NCBI GenBank assembly: GCA_023336205.1
Contig: JALQCR010000017.1
Span: 81,349-145,348, forward strand
Reading direction: 5' to 3'
Source: Pseudanabaena sp. Salubria-1
GTDB lineage: Bacteria; Cyanobacteriota; Cyanobacteriia; Pseudanabaenales; Pseudanabaenaceae
Length of the DNA stretch: 64,000 nucleotides
The notes under the pieces were generated by a model. That model worked only from the letters and a program-made list of their open reading frames with translations, did no database searches and was not told where the DNA came from. The position numbers were made by a program, and so were the translations under genes. Below are positions 26,045-35,548 of the stretch, piece after piece; positions within the stretch are counted from its first letter, which is position 1; each line of letters begins with the position of its first letter.

Positions 26045-27367
26045 TTAACAGGAATCTGCAAAGACGGGGGCTTCATCAAGCATAAAGTCGATTAAATGTT
26101 GCCAACTCTTAAATAAAAAGTACTTGGTAAGAGAGAGAATATCTTGAAAGAATCCTCTACGAGTGCCACGCTTACGACGAATCTCTTGATAACTGGAATC
26201 TATTAAATGTAAAATCGTGTGAAATAGAAAAGCTAACAAATTAAGAGATAGAAGTGTCGATGACAAATGTTTTTGTCCATGACCAAAGTTATGTTCCAAG
26301 TTGTAGCCCTTGGTTTTCAACACATTGTGGTTCTCATTTTCGGTTTTCCAACGACATCTACCCGTTTCAACTACGACCGCCACATTGTCAATATTAACAG
26401 CATGATTAGTCACAAAAGCATTACGGTAGACTTCAGAATTATCAACACTATTGCGAACAGTCAGTTCACACCAGTTCACTAACAGAGAGGGTTCTTGTTC
26501 TCTTAAAGGTATCTGATTCACAAATCGATAACTATATATTTCTATAGATTTCCCCTTGCGGTGTTTAGTCGTCAAATTCTGCACTTCACCATTTTTTTCA
26601 ATGTAATCTAACCACTGATATAAACTAGGATGACTGGATGGTAAGCAGGTGAAAATGAAGTTCATATTTGCCTCTAAACAATTCTGACACATCGGTTGAC
26701 GGCTATAGAGATCATCCCCTAATAACGTAATCGCCTGTCCTTCAAAAAGATGCCCATGTTTACTAATCCAGCGTTTCGCTGCGGCTGTTTCACAATCTTG
26801 TTTCTCATGTCCATCTTGCGGAGTGACGAATTCGGGTGGTAGAGAAATCACCTGTTCGCAACCTGGTGCAGCGATTACGGGCAAAATTGCTGTGTGTGAG
26901 TATGTTATTTTGCCACTGCGATGATTACGGGTACTACAACATTCGCAGGATATTTTCGATGAGCTATGGTACTCCGTTCCATCTAAACAAATCAGTAAAT
27001 TCCTATCCAATCTTTCATATCGTTTCAGGTGCTTTCCCATTTGCAGAAATTTATACACTTTCTCAAATACAGCGTTCAGACTCTTGGCGCTAATTAGGTC
27101 GAGGATATTGCGTATTTGCTGGTCAGAGGGTATTTTCTCCACTCCAAATATACTTTGAACGTTATTTTTTCCACTTCGACTCTGCAATTGTCTTTGATAC
27201 TCTAAAAATGATTGACACTGCATAAAAAACATCGAGAAAGCCGACAGCATCGCATCGCTGATTTTAAATTTTGTCCCATTGCTTTCGCTTCTTGGGTCTT
27301 TTATTTTCTCTATCCCCTCTTGCAGGAAATCTAAAAAAACACTAAAAACTAAGATCGTTGGTGGCAT
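26045..27367 (-). CDS. DDE transposase, possibly ISNCY-type
   Basis: A 440-residue transposase. Probable catalytic blocks are ICLDGTEYHSSSKISC (first Asp), ITLLGDDLYSRQPMCQ (second Asp) and RCRWKTENENHNVLKTKGY (Glu). Cysteine-rich CECCSTRNHRSGKI follows the first motif. I know similar proteins only as unclassified (ISNCY) transposases. It is intact. The stop codon is made by the TTAA target. Confidence 0.7.
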   Translation of the reverse strand: MPPTILVFSVFLDFLQEGIEKIKDPRSESNGTKFKISDAMLSAFSMFFMQCQSFLEYQRQLQSRSGKNNVQSIFGVEKIPSDQQIRNILDLISAKSLNAVFEKVYKFLQMGKHLKRYERLDRNLLICLDGTEYHSSSKISCECCSTRNHRSGKITYSHTAILPVIAAPGCEQVISLPPEFVTPQDGHEKQDCETAAAKRWISKHGHLFEGQAITLLGDDLYSRQPMCQNCLEANMNFIFTCLPSSHPSLYQWLDYIEKNGEVQNLTTKHRKGKSIEIYSYRFVNQIPLREQEPSLLVNWCELTVRNSVDNSEVYRNAFVTNHAVNIDNVAVVVETGRCRWKTENENHNVLKTKGYNLEHNFGHGQKHLSSTLLSLNLLAFLFHTILHLIDSSYQEIRRKRGTRRGFFQDILSLTKYFLFKSWQHLIDFMLDEAPVFADSC

Positions 27368-27561
27368 TAACTGGATAGGATTATCATTTTTGCTATGTTT
27401 TAAGCTCTACCTTTATCTGGTTCCTTATATCTGTATACTTTGCTGCTTTTTGAATTTGAAACTGCTGTTTCCATGCTCGTTATTTAATTTACTACTACGC
27501 CCTTTTTTTCACATTTCTGCTCTTTCTGCAACCCCTTTTCTTGAATGGTGCAAGATCTCAG
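26049..27561 (-). mobile_element. Insertion sequence b, TTAA target
   Basis: TTAA is found on both sides (26045-26048 and 27562-27565). The weakly matching ends start CAGGAATCTGCA and, reversed, CTGAGATCTTGCA. Removing the element with one TTAA puts the pentapeptide frame back (GGA TTA AGC AAA AAT TGG), which supports these limits. Length 1513 bp. Confidence 0.7.
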
Positions 27562-27616
27562 TTAAGCAAAAATTGGACAGTTGTTTTAGGTTTAGCAATA
27601 TTTTTCTTAACATTTT

Positions 27617-28636
27617 CGCTCATGTAGGTAAATAGGTGGAAGGAGGAAAAAGAAGACGACGCAGGAAGTCAAAATCAATCCAACGTAGATTGTAAGCCCA
27701 CTCGAACATGGCTACATACAGATACAAATACTTCTTGTGAATACCTCGAAAGGGACGCAGAAAATTGCGTAAACCAACCCAAATGCCCTCCATAGTATTG
27801 CAATGAACCTCACAAAAACCATCTTGATCTTCATCGCGGGCATACTCGCGCTGAGAGTGACAAACGGTTTGACGCTCACGACCAGAAGCAGGTATGCGAT
27901 TATAAGCATCGGATTCATCGGTATAGACTGTCGTGGTCGGTAAGGTCGTTACCTCTACCTGCGGTTGAATCGTGATTTGTTGAGTATTGTCACAGACCTT
28001 CATGCGGATCTGACCACTGTTGCGCCCAACAGTACCGACAATGGGTGGACGGTCATTTGCCATGGTTCCCTTGCCTTTGCGTTGATTCCCGCGTTGTCTT
28101 GGTGGGTCTGCTATTGGATCTTTTTTTTTGCTCCCTTTTCTCCTGCATTCTGAAACATCTCGTCCATCTCGGCTTCAGCATCGGGCAGATTACCATTAAT
28201 CAAATGGGCAAATCCTCGACGTTGGATGCGATGCCGCCAAGACAATAATGTCCCATAGTCGAGTCCTAGTTCCTCGGCTATGTGTTGGGTCGTTTGTCCT
28301 TGTAAGAATCCACGCAATATCAGCACGATCTGACCACAGGTGTAATGGCTTCCTGATAAGTCTGTTCCTGTAAAAATGTGAAACACTTTCCCACATTCCC
28401 GACACTTATATTTGACGATTGGTGTACGTTGGCGATCGTGTGGCGCTTGTCCTGCTGGTATTGCGTGTCCACTTGGACAATGCAAACCCTTTGGATGCAG
28501 GATCTTTAATAACCATTCATAGCACGCTTGTTCATCTAACAATTCGGTCAGGGGAAATTTGATCATGGCATCTCTATCGATTCATGAAAATGACTTCCTC
28601 CTATTTTGCCATTTCACCTACTTCCCCATATGAGCG
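27617..28636 (-). mobile_element. Insertion sequence c, IS1595/ISXO2 type
   Basis: The ends are CGCTCATGTAGGTAAATAGGTG and, reversed, CGCTCATATGGGGAAGTAGGTG. The flanking octamers are AACATTTT (27609-27616) and AACTTTTT (28637-28644), one base different. IS1595 elements duplicate 8 bp. Removal with one octamer restores the pentapeptide reading frame. Confidence 0.75.
27620..28566 (-). CDS. IS1595 (ISXO2-like) transposase, two frames joined by a -1 shift
   Basis: Frame A (28111-28566) has the zinc-ribbon CPSG…CRECGKVFHIFTGTDL and the HTH region, then EAEMDEMFQNAGEKGAKKK. Frame B continues with RKGKGTMANDRPPIVGTVGR, the second acidic part TVYTDESDAYNRI and VHCNTMEGIWVGLRNFLRPFRGIHKKYL, which is the ISXO2-type end with the third acid. 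The frames join at nine T on the plus strand (28121-28129), AAAAAAAAAG on the coding strand, with A-AAA-AAG in phase. The lysine-rich linker codes for the slip site. It may give both a short and a full-length product. Confidence 0.8.
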
Positions 28637-30710
28637 AACTTTTTTAGCAGGGTTAATATCTGGTTACGGAGATTGTCTAATTGCAAACTTAATCGGTGAC
28701 GGTAAAACAGGAGAAACCATGCTATTTAGCATAGTTTTTTTCATCATTTTGATAGCTAACCTTGTAGTTGTTTACTGGAGAGGCATTGGTGTAACTTTAG
28801 CCATTCTTGCAGAAACTATTGGAGGTGGACTTATCGCCGCGATCGCCTTTTTCCCATCTGATGAAAAAGGTGGACTATTAGCAGTAGGAGCGCAGTTTAC
28901 CGCTCTTGCTCTAGCAGGGACGATCTCAGGCATCGCCAATATGTCCATCGCTGTAGCAATCTCGCGATCGCTAATGTGGCGCGGAGCCTTAATCTTCACC
29001 AGCATCACCGCCCTCTTAGGCATTATCTTCGGCGTGATCCTAGGTGGAGCCAACGACACCTCCTATATCGTATCTAGCCTCATCGCCATTACCGTCATTG
29101 CATCAGGCACATATGTCGGTAGCCAAGCCATCCAAGGAAACAGAAAATACGCCCTCATTCAATCCATTGCGATCGCCGCCATCTCCCAAGGTGGAACCAA
29201 ATTTCGCCGCGCCAACCTCACCGATGCAAACTTTACCGCCGCCACTCTCAAAAGTGCCGATTTCCGCCAAGCAAACCTAACTCGTACCAACTGGCACTTA
29301 GCCAAACAACTAGAACAAGCTCGTTGCGATCGCACATATCTTGAAGATCCTCAAATCCGTCAACTAGCGATTACCAAAGACGGACAAGGTAAACCCTTCG
29401 AGCATCTCGACTTAAGTGGACTGAACTTAAAAGAGGCAAATCTTAAAGATGCCTTCTTCATCGGTGCAGACCTCTGCGAAACCACCCTCGAAAACGCCAA
29501 CCTCACAGGCGCAAGACTCGTCAAAACCCAGCTATACCAAGCAAATCTCTCAGGCACACGTTTAACAGGAGCCTATATCGAAAATTGGGGCATCTCGACA
29601 GAAACCAATCTCGATAACGTGCAGTGTGATTACATCTTTATGCAGTTACCCACTGAAGCCGATCCCGATCCCTGTCGCAAACCTGACAATAAAAAGGAAA
29701 ATTTCAAAGAAGGTGATTTTGCTGACTTCATTGCCCCCATCATCAAAACCCTCGACCTCTACCATACTCAAAACCTCGACCTGCGCGAAGTCGGTATTAA
29801 ATTCAAAACCCTTGACCTATTTCACTACGAAGGTATCGACCCCAGCGCTGCTGCGATCGCCCTCAAACAACTGATAGAACAACATCCCGAAGCAGAACTA
29901 GAAGTAATTGCCCTCGAAGGTAGAGGCAATGAAAAAATCCGATTGCAAGCCAAGGTCACTGGAGACACCAACAGGTCAGCACTTAATGCCGAATATTTTG
30001 CCAAATACAAACAAATTAAGGCTTTGCCCTATAGTGATATGCAATCACTTTTGACAGGCATTGAAGAAAAAGACGAACGCATTCGCGGTTTAGAAAAATT
30101 ATTAGAAAATGCGATTAGTCAGCCTAAATTTTATGTGGAAACCTATCAAAATCAAGGAGAGTTTATCATGACCCAAGAAAATAAAGGCAACGTTAGCATC
30201 AGTAGCGTCCAAGGCAACATCAGCGGAATCGCTGCTGCTGGCGAAAATCAAACCATGACAGGAGTTGCTCTAGGAGCAATTAGTGGCAATGTTACCAATA
30301 CCATCAGCCAACTTCCCGACACCACCGATCCCAATGAACCCAGTCTTAAGGAGCTACTAACCCAACTACAAGCCCTAATCGAATCTGAATCTGAGCTAAA
30401 TGAAGAAGACAAAGTGGAAGCTCTAGAACAAGTAAAAGTTCTCGCTGAATCTGGACAAAAGCCTGAAGATAGCACCTTACAAAAGCTAGCCAAGACCGCC
30501 GTAAAAATCTTGAAAGGAACGATCTCTAGTCTGCCTGATGTCACAAAACTCGTAGAATCAGGAGCTAAATTGTTGCCTTATATCACCAAGCTTTTGGGCT
30601 TGCCTTAATATTCTCCAATAGATTCTATCTGAAGCTAAGCGATCGCTCTCCTTCGATGACCGCACCAATGCGATCTCTTTTTAATCCTTGAGAAAAGATA
30701 AAATTTCTCG

Positions 30711-31553
30711 ATGTATGACAATACCTGCAAGTTTCTAGCTGAGAACTTCCCCGAAGACTTTGCCTGTTGGCTCTTGGGGAAATCTATTCCGCTAACCAAA
30801 CTCGAACCATCGGAACTCTCCGCCGAGCCAATCCGTGCAGATTCCGTCATATTTCTAGAGTCGTCGGAAATAGTTGTGCATTTGGAGTTCCAGACCAAAA
30901 CCGATGACACAATGGCATATCGAATGGCGAACTATTGGTTGAGGCTTTTCGGTAAATATCCGACTAAAGAAATTCATCAAACAGTCATCTATTTAAAGCC
31001 AACAAAATCACCACTTGCATATCAAACCAGCTTTAAATCGCAGCAGCTAAACCATGAATTTAATGTCATCCGTCTCTGGGAACAACCCACTGATATCTTT
31101 CGGCTATACCTTGGACTATTACCACTCGCCGTTTTAACCAAAACAAGCGACCCTGAAGAAACTTTAAGAGATGTGGCAAGACAAATTGATAATATTGCCA
31201 ATAAACGAGTACAAAGTAACGTGGCAGCTTCTACCGCTATAATATCGGGTATAGCCTTAGACAAAGCAATCATCCAAAGACTACTAAGGAGCGAAATCAT
31301 GAAAGAATCAGTGATTTATCAGGATATTTTACTGGAAGGCAAAGCTGAAGGCAAAGCTGAAGGCAAAGCTGAAGGCAAGGCTGAAACTGCTCGTCAAATA
31401 GCTCTAAACATGTTGCTTTCCAATGTCTCCACAGATTTAGTTGCCCAATTTACTGGATTAACTCTCAAGCAAGTCCAGCAATTGCAAAAGCTTTCTACAA
31501 AACAGCCCAAGATGCCTAAGTCTTCCAAGCCAAAGCGATCGCCTAAAGTTTAA
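30711..31553 (+). CDS. Rpn/DUF4351-type PD-(D/E)XK nuclease family protein
   Basis: The first 200 residues resemble Rpn-family nucleases (recombination-promoting nuclease, often annotated as putative transposase). The block ADSVIFLESSEIVVHLEFQTK carries an Asp, then E-F-Q, which fits the PD-(D/E)XK core, and AYRMANYWLRLFGKYPTKEIHQTVIYLKP follows. A fourfold GKAE repeat separates this from the C-terminal helical part, which ends in basic residues. The DNA substrate is unknown. It is a single gene behind the pentapeptide gene, and its hairpin terminator is shared with argJ. Confidence 0.75.
   Translation: MYDNTCKFLAENFPEDFACWLLGKSIPLTKLEPSELSAEPIRADSVIFLESSEIVVHLEFQTKTDDTMAYRMANYWLRLFGKYPTKEIHQTVIYLKPTKSPLAYQTSFKSQQLNHEFNVIRLWEQPTDIFRLYLGLLPLAVLTKTSDPEETLRDVARQIDNIANKRVQSNVAASTAIISGIALDKAIIQRLLRSEIMKESVIYQDILLEGKAEGKAEGKAEGKAETARQIALNMLLSNVSTDLVAQFTGLTLKQVQQLQKLSTKQPKMPKSSKPKRSPKV
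31338..31382 (+). repeat. Tandem 12-bp coding repeat (GKAE)
   Basis: GGCAAAGCTGAA is repeated about four times, encoding GKAEGKAEGKAEGKAE. Such short repeats can change copy number by slippage without shifting the frame. Confidence 0.85.
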
Positions 31554-31583
31554 CTTTCAAAAAATAACTCGCGATCGCTATAT

Positions 31584-31616
31584 AAAAAAGAGGCGTGCAA
31601 AGCACGCCTCTTTTTT
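31584..31616. terminator. Bidirectional hairpin terminator
   Basis: AAAAAAGAGGCGTGC pairs with GCACGCCTCTTTTTT around AAA. It lies between the Rpn-type gene and the 3' end of argJ, overlapping the argJ stop. Confidence 0.8.
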
Positions 31617-32826
31617 AAGTTGTGTATTCAGCGTTGATCTTGACGTAATCATAGCTGAGGTCGCAGCCCCAGGCAGTACCATCACCACTACCATCGCCAA
31701 CACCGACATTGATGATTACAGTGTCATTTTTGAGATAGTCACTAGCTGCCTTGCGATCGTATTCCTGCGGTGTGCCATCCTTCATCATTACAAAATCACC
31801 CAATTGAATATTCAACAGATCTTGATTGAAATCAACACCCGATCGCCCTGCGGCGGCGGCAATTCTGCCCCAGTTAGGATCGTTACCAAAAATTGCGGAT
31901 TTTACAAGCGATGAACCGACAATGGTTTTGGCGATTTGACGCGCAGCCTCGGTGCTAGATGCGCCAGTGACATTGACCTCAATCATGCAGGTTGCGCCTT
32001 CACCATCACGGGCGATCGCCTTAGCTAAGCTCATACATACTTCTTTGAGCATGGACTGTAGCTGCTGCGCTGCATCAGAATCTTCATCATCAATAGTTAC
32101 GCCAGACTGACCATTGCAGAGCGCCAACACCATGTCATTAGTGCTGGTGTCGCCATCAACAGTAACCTGATTGAAGCTGGCATCGATAGAACTAGACAAC
32201 ATCTTTTGCCAAAGCTTTGGCTCCACTCCTGCATCACAAGTGACAAAACCCAGCATCGTCGCCATATTGGGGTGAATCATTCCTGATCCTTTGCAGATGC
32301 CGCCAATTCTAACTGGCTTACCATCGATCACCGTTTCTAAAGCAATACTCTTGGGCACAGTGTCCGTGGTCATGATCGATCGCGAGGCATCTTCACCACC
32401 GTCAGGCGAAATTAATGGTGCAATTTTGGCAATGCCTGCCCGCATCTTATCCATCAGCAATTGCTTGCCGATGACACCAGTAGAAGCCACCAAAACGCCA
32501 TCTGAGGTATTTAAAGCTTTCTGTACAAGTTCAGCGCATTCAACGGCATTATGCCAGCCTTCTGCACCTGTACTGGCATTGGCTTGACCCGCATTGCAAA
32601 GGATCGTGCTAATGTAGCCGCCCTTAGCTAATACTTCGCGGTTAAAGTCCACACAGGCGGCTCTGACGCAAGACTTGGTAAATACACCTGCGGCGATCGC
32701 AGGGACATCGGAGGCGATCAAAGTTAGGTCAGGTGCGCCTGATGGTTTCAGTCCTGCTGTAATCCCTGCTGCTTTATAGCCCTTTGCTGCGGTCACACCG
32801 CCTGCAATTACTTGCCAATTTGCCAT
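31615..32826 (-). CDS. argJ: Bifunctional ornithine acetyltransferase / N-acetylglutamate synthase
   Basis: ArgJ moves the acetyl group from acetylornithine to glutamate and, in the bifunctional form, also uses acetyl-CoA; this is the cyclic arginine pathway. The precursor cuts itself into alpha and beta chains before the Thr of the ATML motif, seen here as NMATMLGF with Thr190. Other recognisable blocks are KGSGMIHP, DGDTSTNDMVLAL and GNDPNWGRIAAAAGRSG. 403 residues is normal length. The start at 32826 (MANWQVIAGGVTAAKGYKAAG) is right for cyanobacterial ArgJ. A hairpin at 32856-32883 separates it from the thioesterase gene. Confidence 0.97.
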   Translation of the reverse strand: MANWQVIAGGVTAAKGYKAAGITAGLKPSGAPDLTLIASDVPAIAAGVFTKSCVRAACVDFNREVLAKGGYISTILCNAGQANASTGAEGWHNAVECAELVQKALNTSDGVLVASTGVIGKQLLMDKMRAGIAKIAPLISPDGGEDASRSIMTTDTVPKSIALETVIDGKPVRIGGICKGSGMIHPNMATMLGFVTCDAGVEPKLWQKMLSSSIDASFNQVTVDGDTSTNDMVLALCNGQSGVTIDDEDSDAAQQLQSMLKEVCMSLAKAIARDGEGATCMIEVNVTGASSTEAARQIAKTIVGSSLVKSAIFGNDPNWGRIAAAAGRSGVDFNQDLLNIQLGDFVMMKDGTPQEYDRKAASDYLKNDTVIINVGVGDGSGDGTAWGCDLSYDYVKINAEYTT

Positions 32827-32855
32827 GATTTGATTGATTTCCTCAGTTACTATGC

Positions 32856-32883
32856 ATTTAAACCTCTCATTGCGAGGTTTAAA
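32856..32883 (-). terminator. Short hairpin between the thioesterase gene and argJ
   Basis: TTTAAACCTC and GAGGTTTAAA surround a 7-base loop 3' of the minus-strand thioesterase gene. It has no strong T run. Confidence 0.45.
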
Positions 32884-32885
32884 AC

Positions 32886-33368
32886 TTAAATTCCCGTAAG
32901 TTTAGCGATCGCCCCTTCTAAGGAGCTTGGTAGCGATCGCAACAACTTACGTTTTTCAAAATCTACAGGTACGAGGGTAACCACTGCTGTTACACATAGA
33001 TCTGTTTCAGTGCGAATTTGATATTCCCAGTTCAGGCGGACTTTATCTGGTGCAAGCCTAGTCATTACCAGCACATCATCACCCATTCGCGCCGAGCGGT
33101 GATAGCGCAGATTCATCTCGGCAACTGGTAAGTCCACACCTGCTGAAACTAACTCCTCAAAGCTCATACCTACAGTGCGTAAGCATTCTACCCTTGCCTC
33201 TTCCATCCAAGTTAGATAAGTACCATGCCACACTACACCCGCATAGTCAGTGTGATGAGGATAAACACGCACAGGATAGTTAAACCAACCATCACTTTCA
33301 TTACCTTCAGCGGTTGGTTCAAATTTGGTAATGACGTTAGTTAAAGTATTGGAAGGTAGATCAGACAT
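32886..33368 (-). CDS. Hotdog-fold acyl-CoA thioesterase (YbgC / 4HBT type)
   Basis: A 160-residue thioesterase. VYPHHTDYAGVVWHGTYLTWMEEARVE holds the Asp-x-x-Gly region of 4-hydroxybenzoyl-CoA thioesterase-like proteins, and NLRYHRSARMGDDVLV the second conserved block. In cyanobacteria one member hydrolyses DHNA-CoA in phylloquinone synthesis, but the substrate cannot be seen here. The gene lies between DUF3110 and argJ on the same strand, at distances of about 60-85 bases; a shared transcript is possible. Confidence 0.8.
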   Translation of the reverse strand: MSDLPSNTLTNVITKFEPTAEGNESDGWFNYPVRVYPHHTDYAGVVWHGTYLTWMEEARVECLRTVGMSFEELVSAGVDLPVAEMNLRYHRSARMGDDVLVMTRLAPDKVRLNWEYQIRTETDLCVTAVVTLVPVDFEKRKLLRSLPSSLEGAIAKLTGI

Positions 33369-33452
33369 CGTGGTAATACCTATAACAAATTCTAATCAGG
33401 TCTTGTAGTTCTGAGTTTGTCATCGATATGTGGAAAGACAAATTGAGAATCA

Positions 33453-33836
33453 CTACAGTAAATTCTCTAGACGACGACGCATCATGGCAATTACGGGATC
33501 TTCTACCTCATCCTCATCATCTGATTCTGGTAAATTGCGATCGTGATCGCTAGACCAATCAGTTTTATCAACATTTTTTTCAGGAGGAACCAACAAGGCA
33601 TCAGTCGGTACGATGTTTAAGTCATAGCCTGCTTCTTCACAAAATTCTTCTAAATCTTGCTTGTCGATGCGTTCAACTGTCGGCGACAAAAAATCTTGAG
33701 CCTCCAATAGACCTGCATAACGAATTGCGTCATCCTCTTGCTCGAAGGCGACAATAATATTATTGCCTTCAATTTCTAGAGTATAAATACCTTCGTTATC
33801 GGTGTTAGCGTTAAACAGCAATACCCAAACTTGCAT
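33453..33836 (-). CDS. DUF3110 domain protein
   Basis: The sequence MQVWVLLFNANTDNEGIYTL with AFEQEDDAIRYAGLLEAQDF and VERIDKQDLEEFCEEAGY is the DUF3110 pattern found in cyanobacteria and plastids, function unknown. The acidic linker (PESDDEDEVEDP) and a basic end (MMRRRLENLL) follow. I took the ATG at 33836; the open frame runs seven codons further up. Confidence 0.85.
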   Translation of the reverse strand: MQVWVLLFNANTDNEGIYTLEIEGNNIIVAFEQEDDAIRYAGLLEAQDFLSPTVERIDKQDLEEFCEEAGYDLNIVPTDALLVPPEKNVDKTDWSSDHDRNLPESDDEDEVEDPVIAMMRRRLENLL

Positions 33837-33887
33837 AGAAAAAACTCGACCATTCAAAAAGCTCTAATATTGTATAACATGCCTACT

Positions 33888-33968
33888 CCAAGATTTTTAT
33901 TGAGAGCATTACTTTGCAATGCTCTCAATAAAAATCTTGGACTTTATTTCAGTGTAGAACGCTGTAAG
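33888..33968. repeat. Palindromic element, copy with GCTGTAAGGAG end
   Basis: Perfect 23-base arms (33888-33910 and 33918-33940) surround ACTTTGC, followed by CAGTGTAGAACGCTGTAAGGAG. The last bases make a good ribosome-binding site eight or nine bases before the TTG at 33980. The 5' TTACAGC end is not clear in this copy. Confidence 0.8.
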
Positions 33969-33979
33969 GAGTTACAAAT

Positions 33980-34524
33980 TTGCACCTTGATCGCTACACA
34001 ACGGGTACATATACAATAGGCGCAACGATCTGGAAACAGGTGCTTTGGTACTTTGTAGGAGCGCCTTTAGTGCGTAGTTATTTAATCCCTTTTTCGGGTT
34101 TGAAGGTTAATATTTTGCGTTGGTTTGGGGCAGAAATTGGGCAAGGTGTGAGGATTAAAACTGGGGTGCGGGTCAAATTTCCTTGGCGCTTGGTGATCAA
34201 AGATTTTGTTTGGATCGGAGAAGACGCTTGGCTTGATAATCTTGATTTGATCACGATCGAAAGCAATTGCTGTATTTCGCAAGGGGTTTATCTCTTACGG
34301 GCAACCACGACTGGGGCGATCGCAGTTTTGCCCTTAGCACCGCCCCAATTTATATCGAAGCAGGTAGTTGGATCGCAGCGCGAGCGATTGTTACCGCAGG
34401 GGTAAGAGTCGGGCAGGGCGCTGTTTTGGGCTTAGGTAGTGTCGCGACGCGATCGCTAGAACCAATGACAATTTACCTCGGCAATCCTGCGATCGCCATG
34501 AAGCCACGTAAAATCAGAGAGTAG
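33980..34524 (+). pseudogene. WcaF-type sugar acetyltransferase, one-base frameshift
   Basis: The first frame reads LDRYTTGTYTIGATIWKQVLWYFVG…LRWFGAEIGQGVRI and IESNCCISQGVYLL. The other frame goes on with LTGNHDWGDRSFALSTAPIYIE and left-handed beta-helix repeats to PAIAMKPRKIRE. Together they match the colanic-acid acetyltransferase (WcaF) family, which puts acetyl groups on polysaccharide sugars. One base is missing at about 34291-34296 (CTCTTA before CGGGC). There is no slippery sequence there, so I read it as a mutation or sequencing error. The TTG start at 33980 has an AAGGAG supplied by the palindromic element. Confidence 0.75.
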
Positions 34525-34577
34525 CAAGTTAATCCTGTTACGCTTTAATTTCAGGAATTAAATTTTTAAAATTAATT

Positions 34578-35528
34578 ATGACTGTTGCAACTACAAACCC
34601 GACCCCAAAAATTGGACTAGCTTCCCGTTTAGTAAATGGTCTTTTATCGATCGCGCCTTTATTTAACATAGCTAAGCAACGCGCTCGCAAGATGATGATC
34701 GAACGCGCTGAGTCGATGGGCGTAAACTGGCTTCAAATTGCCGCCGATCTCCAAAAACAAGATCTTGAAGCTGAACTAATCCAAGTTCAAAATCCAAACT
34801 TAAAGTATCCTGAATATTATCTTAAGCCTTTTCATGCCTATGAAGAAGGTAACCTAGGCTGGTTGCCTGCAACTGAAGTAGAATCTGCGGCATATGCTGT
34901 TCACTCTCGGATCTGGAAGGATGAAACACCTCCAATTGAGGGTGATGCGAGGTTGCGTCAGAGCTATTTTGATATTGTGAAAGAAAAGATTAGCACTCAG
35001 CCTCAGGATATTCTCGATATCGGTTGCAGTGTGGGCATGAGTACTTTCGCGCTCCATAGCGCTTATCCTCAAGCCAAAATTACTGGGCTGGATTTGTCGC
35101 CACATTTTTTAGCGATCGCAAATTACAATACGCGCACCAAACATCCAGAACTATTAGAAAATCAACAAGTGCAATGGATTCATTCCACCGCAGAACAAAC
35201 GGGTTTACCTGATGGTTCCTTCGATTTTGTTTCCTGCTTTCTGCTATTCCACGAGTTACCTCAAGAGGCTTCTCGCCAAATCCTGCGCGAGATGCGCCGT
35301 GTTTTGCGTCCTAATGGTCACTTTGCACTCATGGATATGAATCCCTATTCAGATATCTATGTCAAAATGCCACCCTATATTTTGACTCTACTCAAAAGTA
35401 CGGAACCCTATCTAGATCAATACTTCTCTTTTGACCTCGCTTCTGAATTAGTCGCCGCAGGTTTTGAGGCTCCAATGAGCATCGCTAATACGCCACGTCA
35501 CCGTACTGTGATTGCTAAAGCAGCTTAA
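34578..35528 (+). CDS. Class I SAM-dependent methyltransferase
   Basis: Motif I DILDIGCSVGMSTF (near residue 143-156) and KITGLDLSPHFLAIA fit SAM binding, and DGSFDFVSCFLLFHELP the post-motif region, all of the Methyltransf_11/25 type. The N-terminal about 110 residues are an extra domain with WLPATEVESAAYAVHSRIW. The substrate is unknown. The gene follows the acetyltransferase by about 50 bases and is closed by a palindrome. Confidence 0.8.
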   Translation: MTVATTNPTPKIGLASRLVNGLLSIAPLFNIAKQRARKMMIERAESMGVNWLQIAADLQKQDLEAELIQVQNPNLKYPEYYLKPFHAYEEGNLGWLPATEVESAAYAVHSRIWKDETPPIEGDARLRQSYFDIVKEKISTQPQDILDIGCSVGMSTFALHSAYPQAKITGLDLSPHFLAIANYNTRTKHPELLENQQVQWIHSTAEQTGLPDGSFDFVSCFLLFHELPQEASRQILREMRRVLRPNGHFALMDMNPYSDIYVKMPPYILTLLKSTEPYLDQYFSFDLASELVAAGFEAPMSIANTPRHRTVIAKAA

Positions 35529-35548
35529 AGTGCTTTGCACCCAAACCA

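Larger units (their letters stand above)
24762..30608 (+). pseudogene. Pentapeptide-repeat membrane protein gene, split by three insertion sequences
   Basis: The pieces are 24762-24918, 27566-27616 and 28645-30608. Joined, with single target copies, they give exactly 2172 nt, an open frame of 723 residues. Junctions read AKTGL-SKNWTVVLGLAIFFLTF-LAGLISGYG, rebuilding a membrane segment. The front has pentapeptide repeats (ANLRGFNFKGQDLTEADFTS). Then come about five to six membrane segments, a second pentapeptide set (KFRRANLTDANFTAATLKSA and LNLKEANLKDAFFIGADL), and a C-terminal region with NVSISSVQGNISGIAAAGEN and a helical domain (LKELLTQLQALIE…VKILKGTISSLP). The long 3' part stays open from a start within the IS, so a truncated protein could still be made. 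Function unknown. Confidence 0.8.

Noticed and set aside
34267..34405. Programmed frameshift in the WcaF-type gene
   Set aside because: No slippery heptamer at the change of frame; a lost base explains it better.
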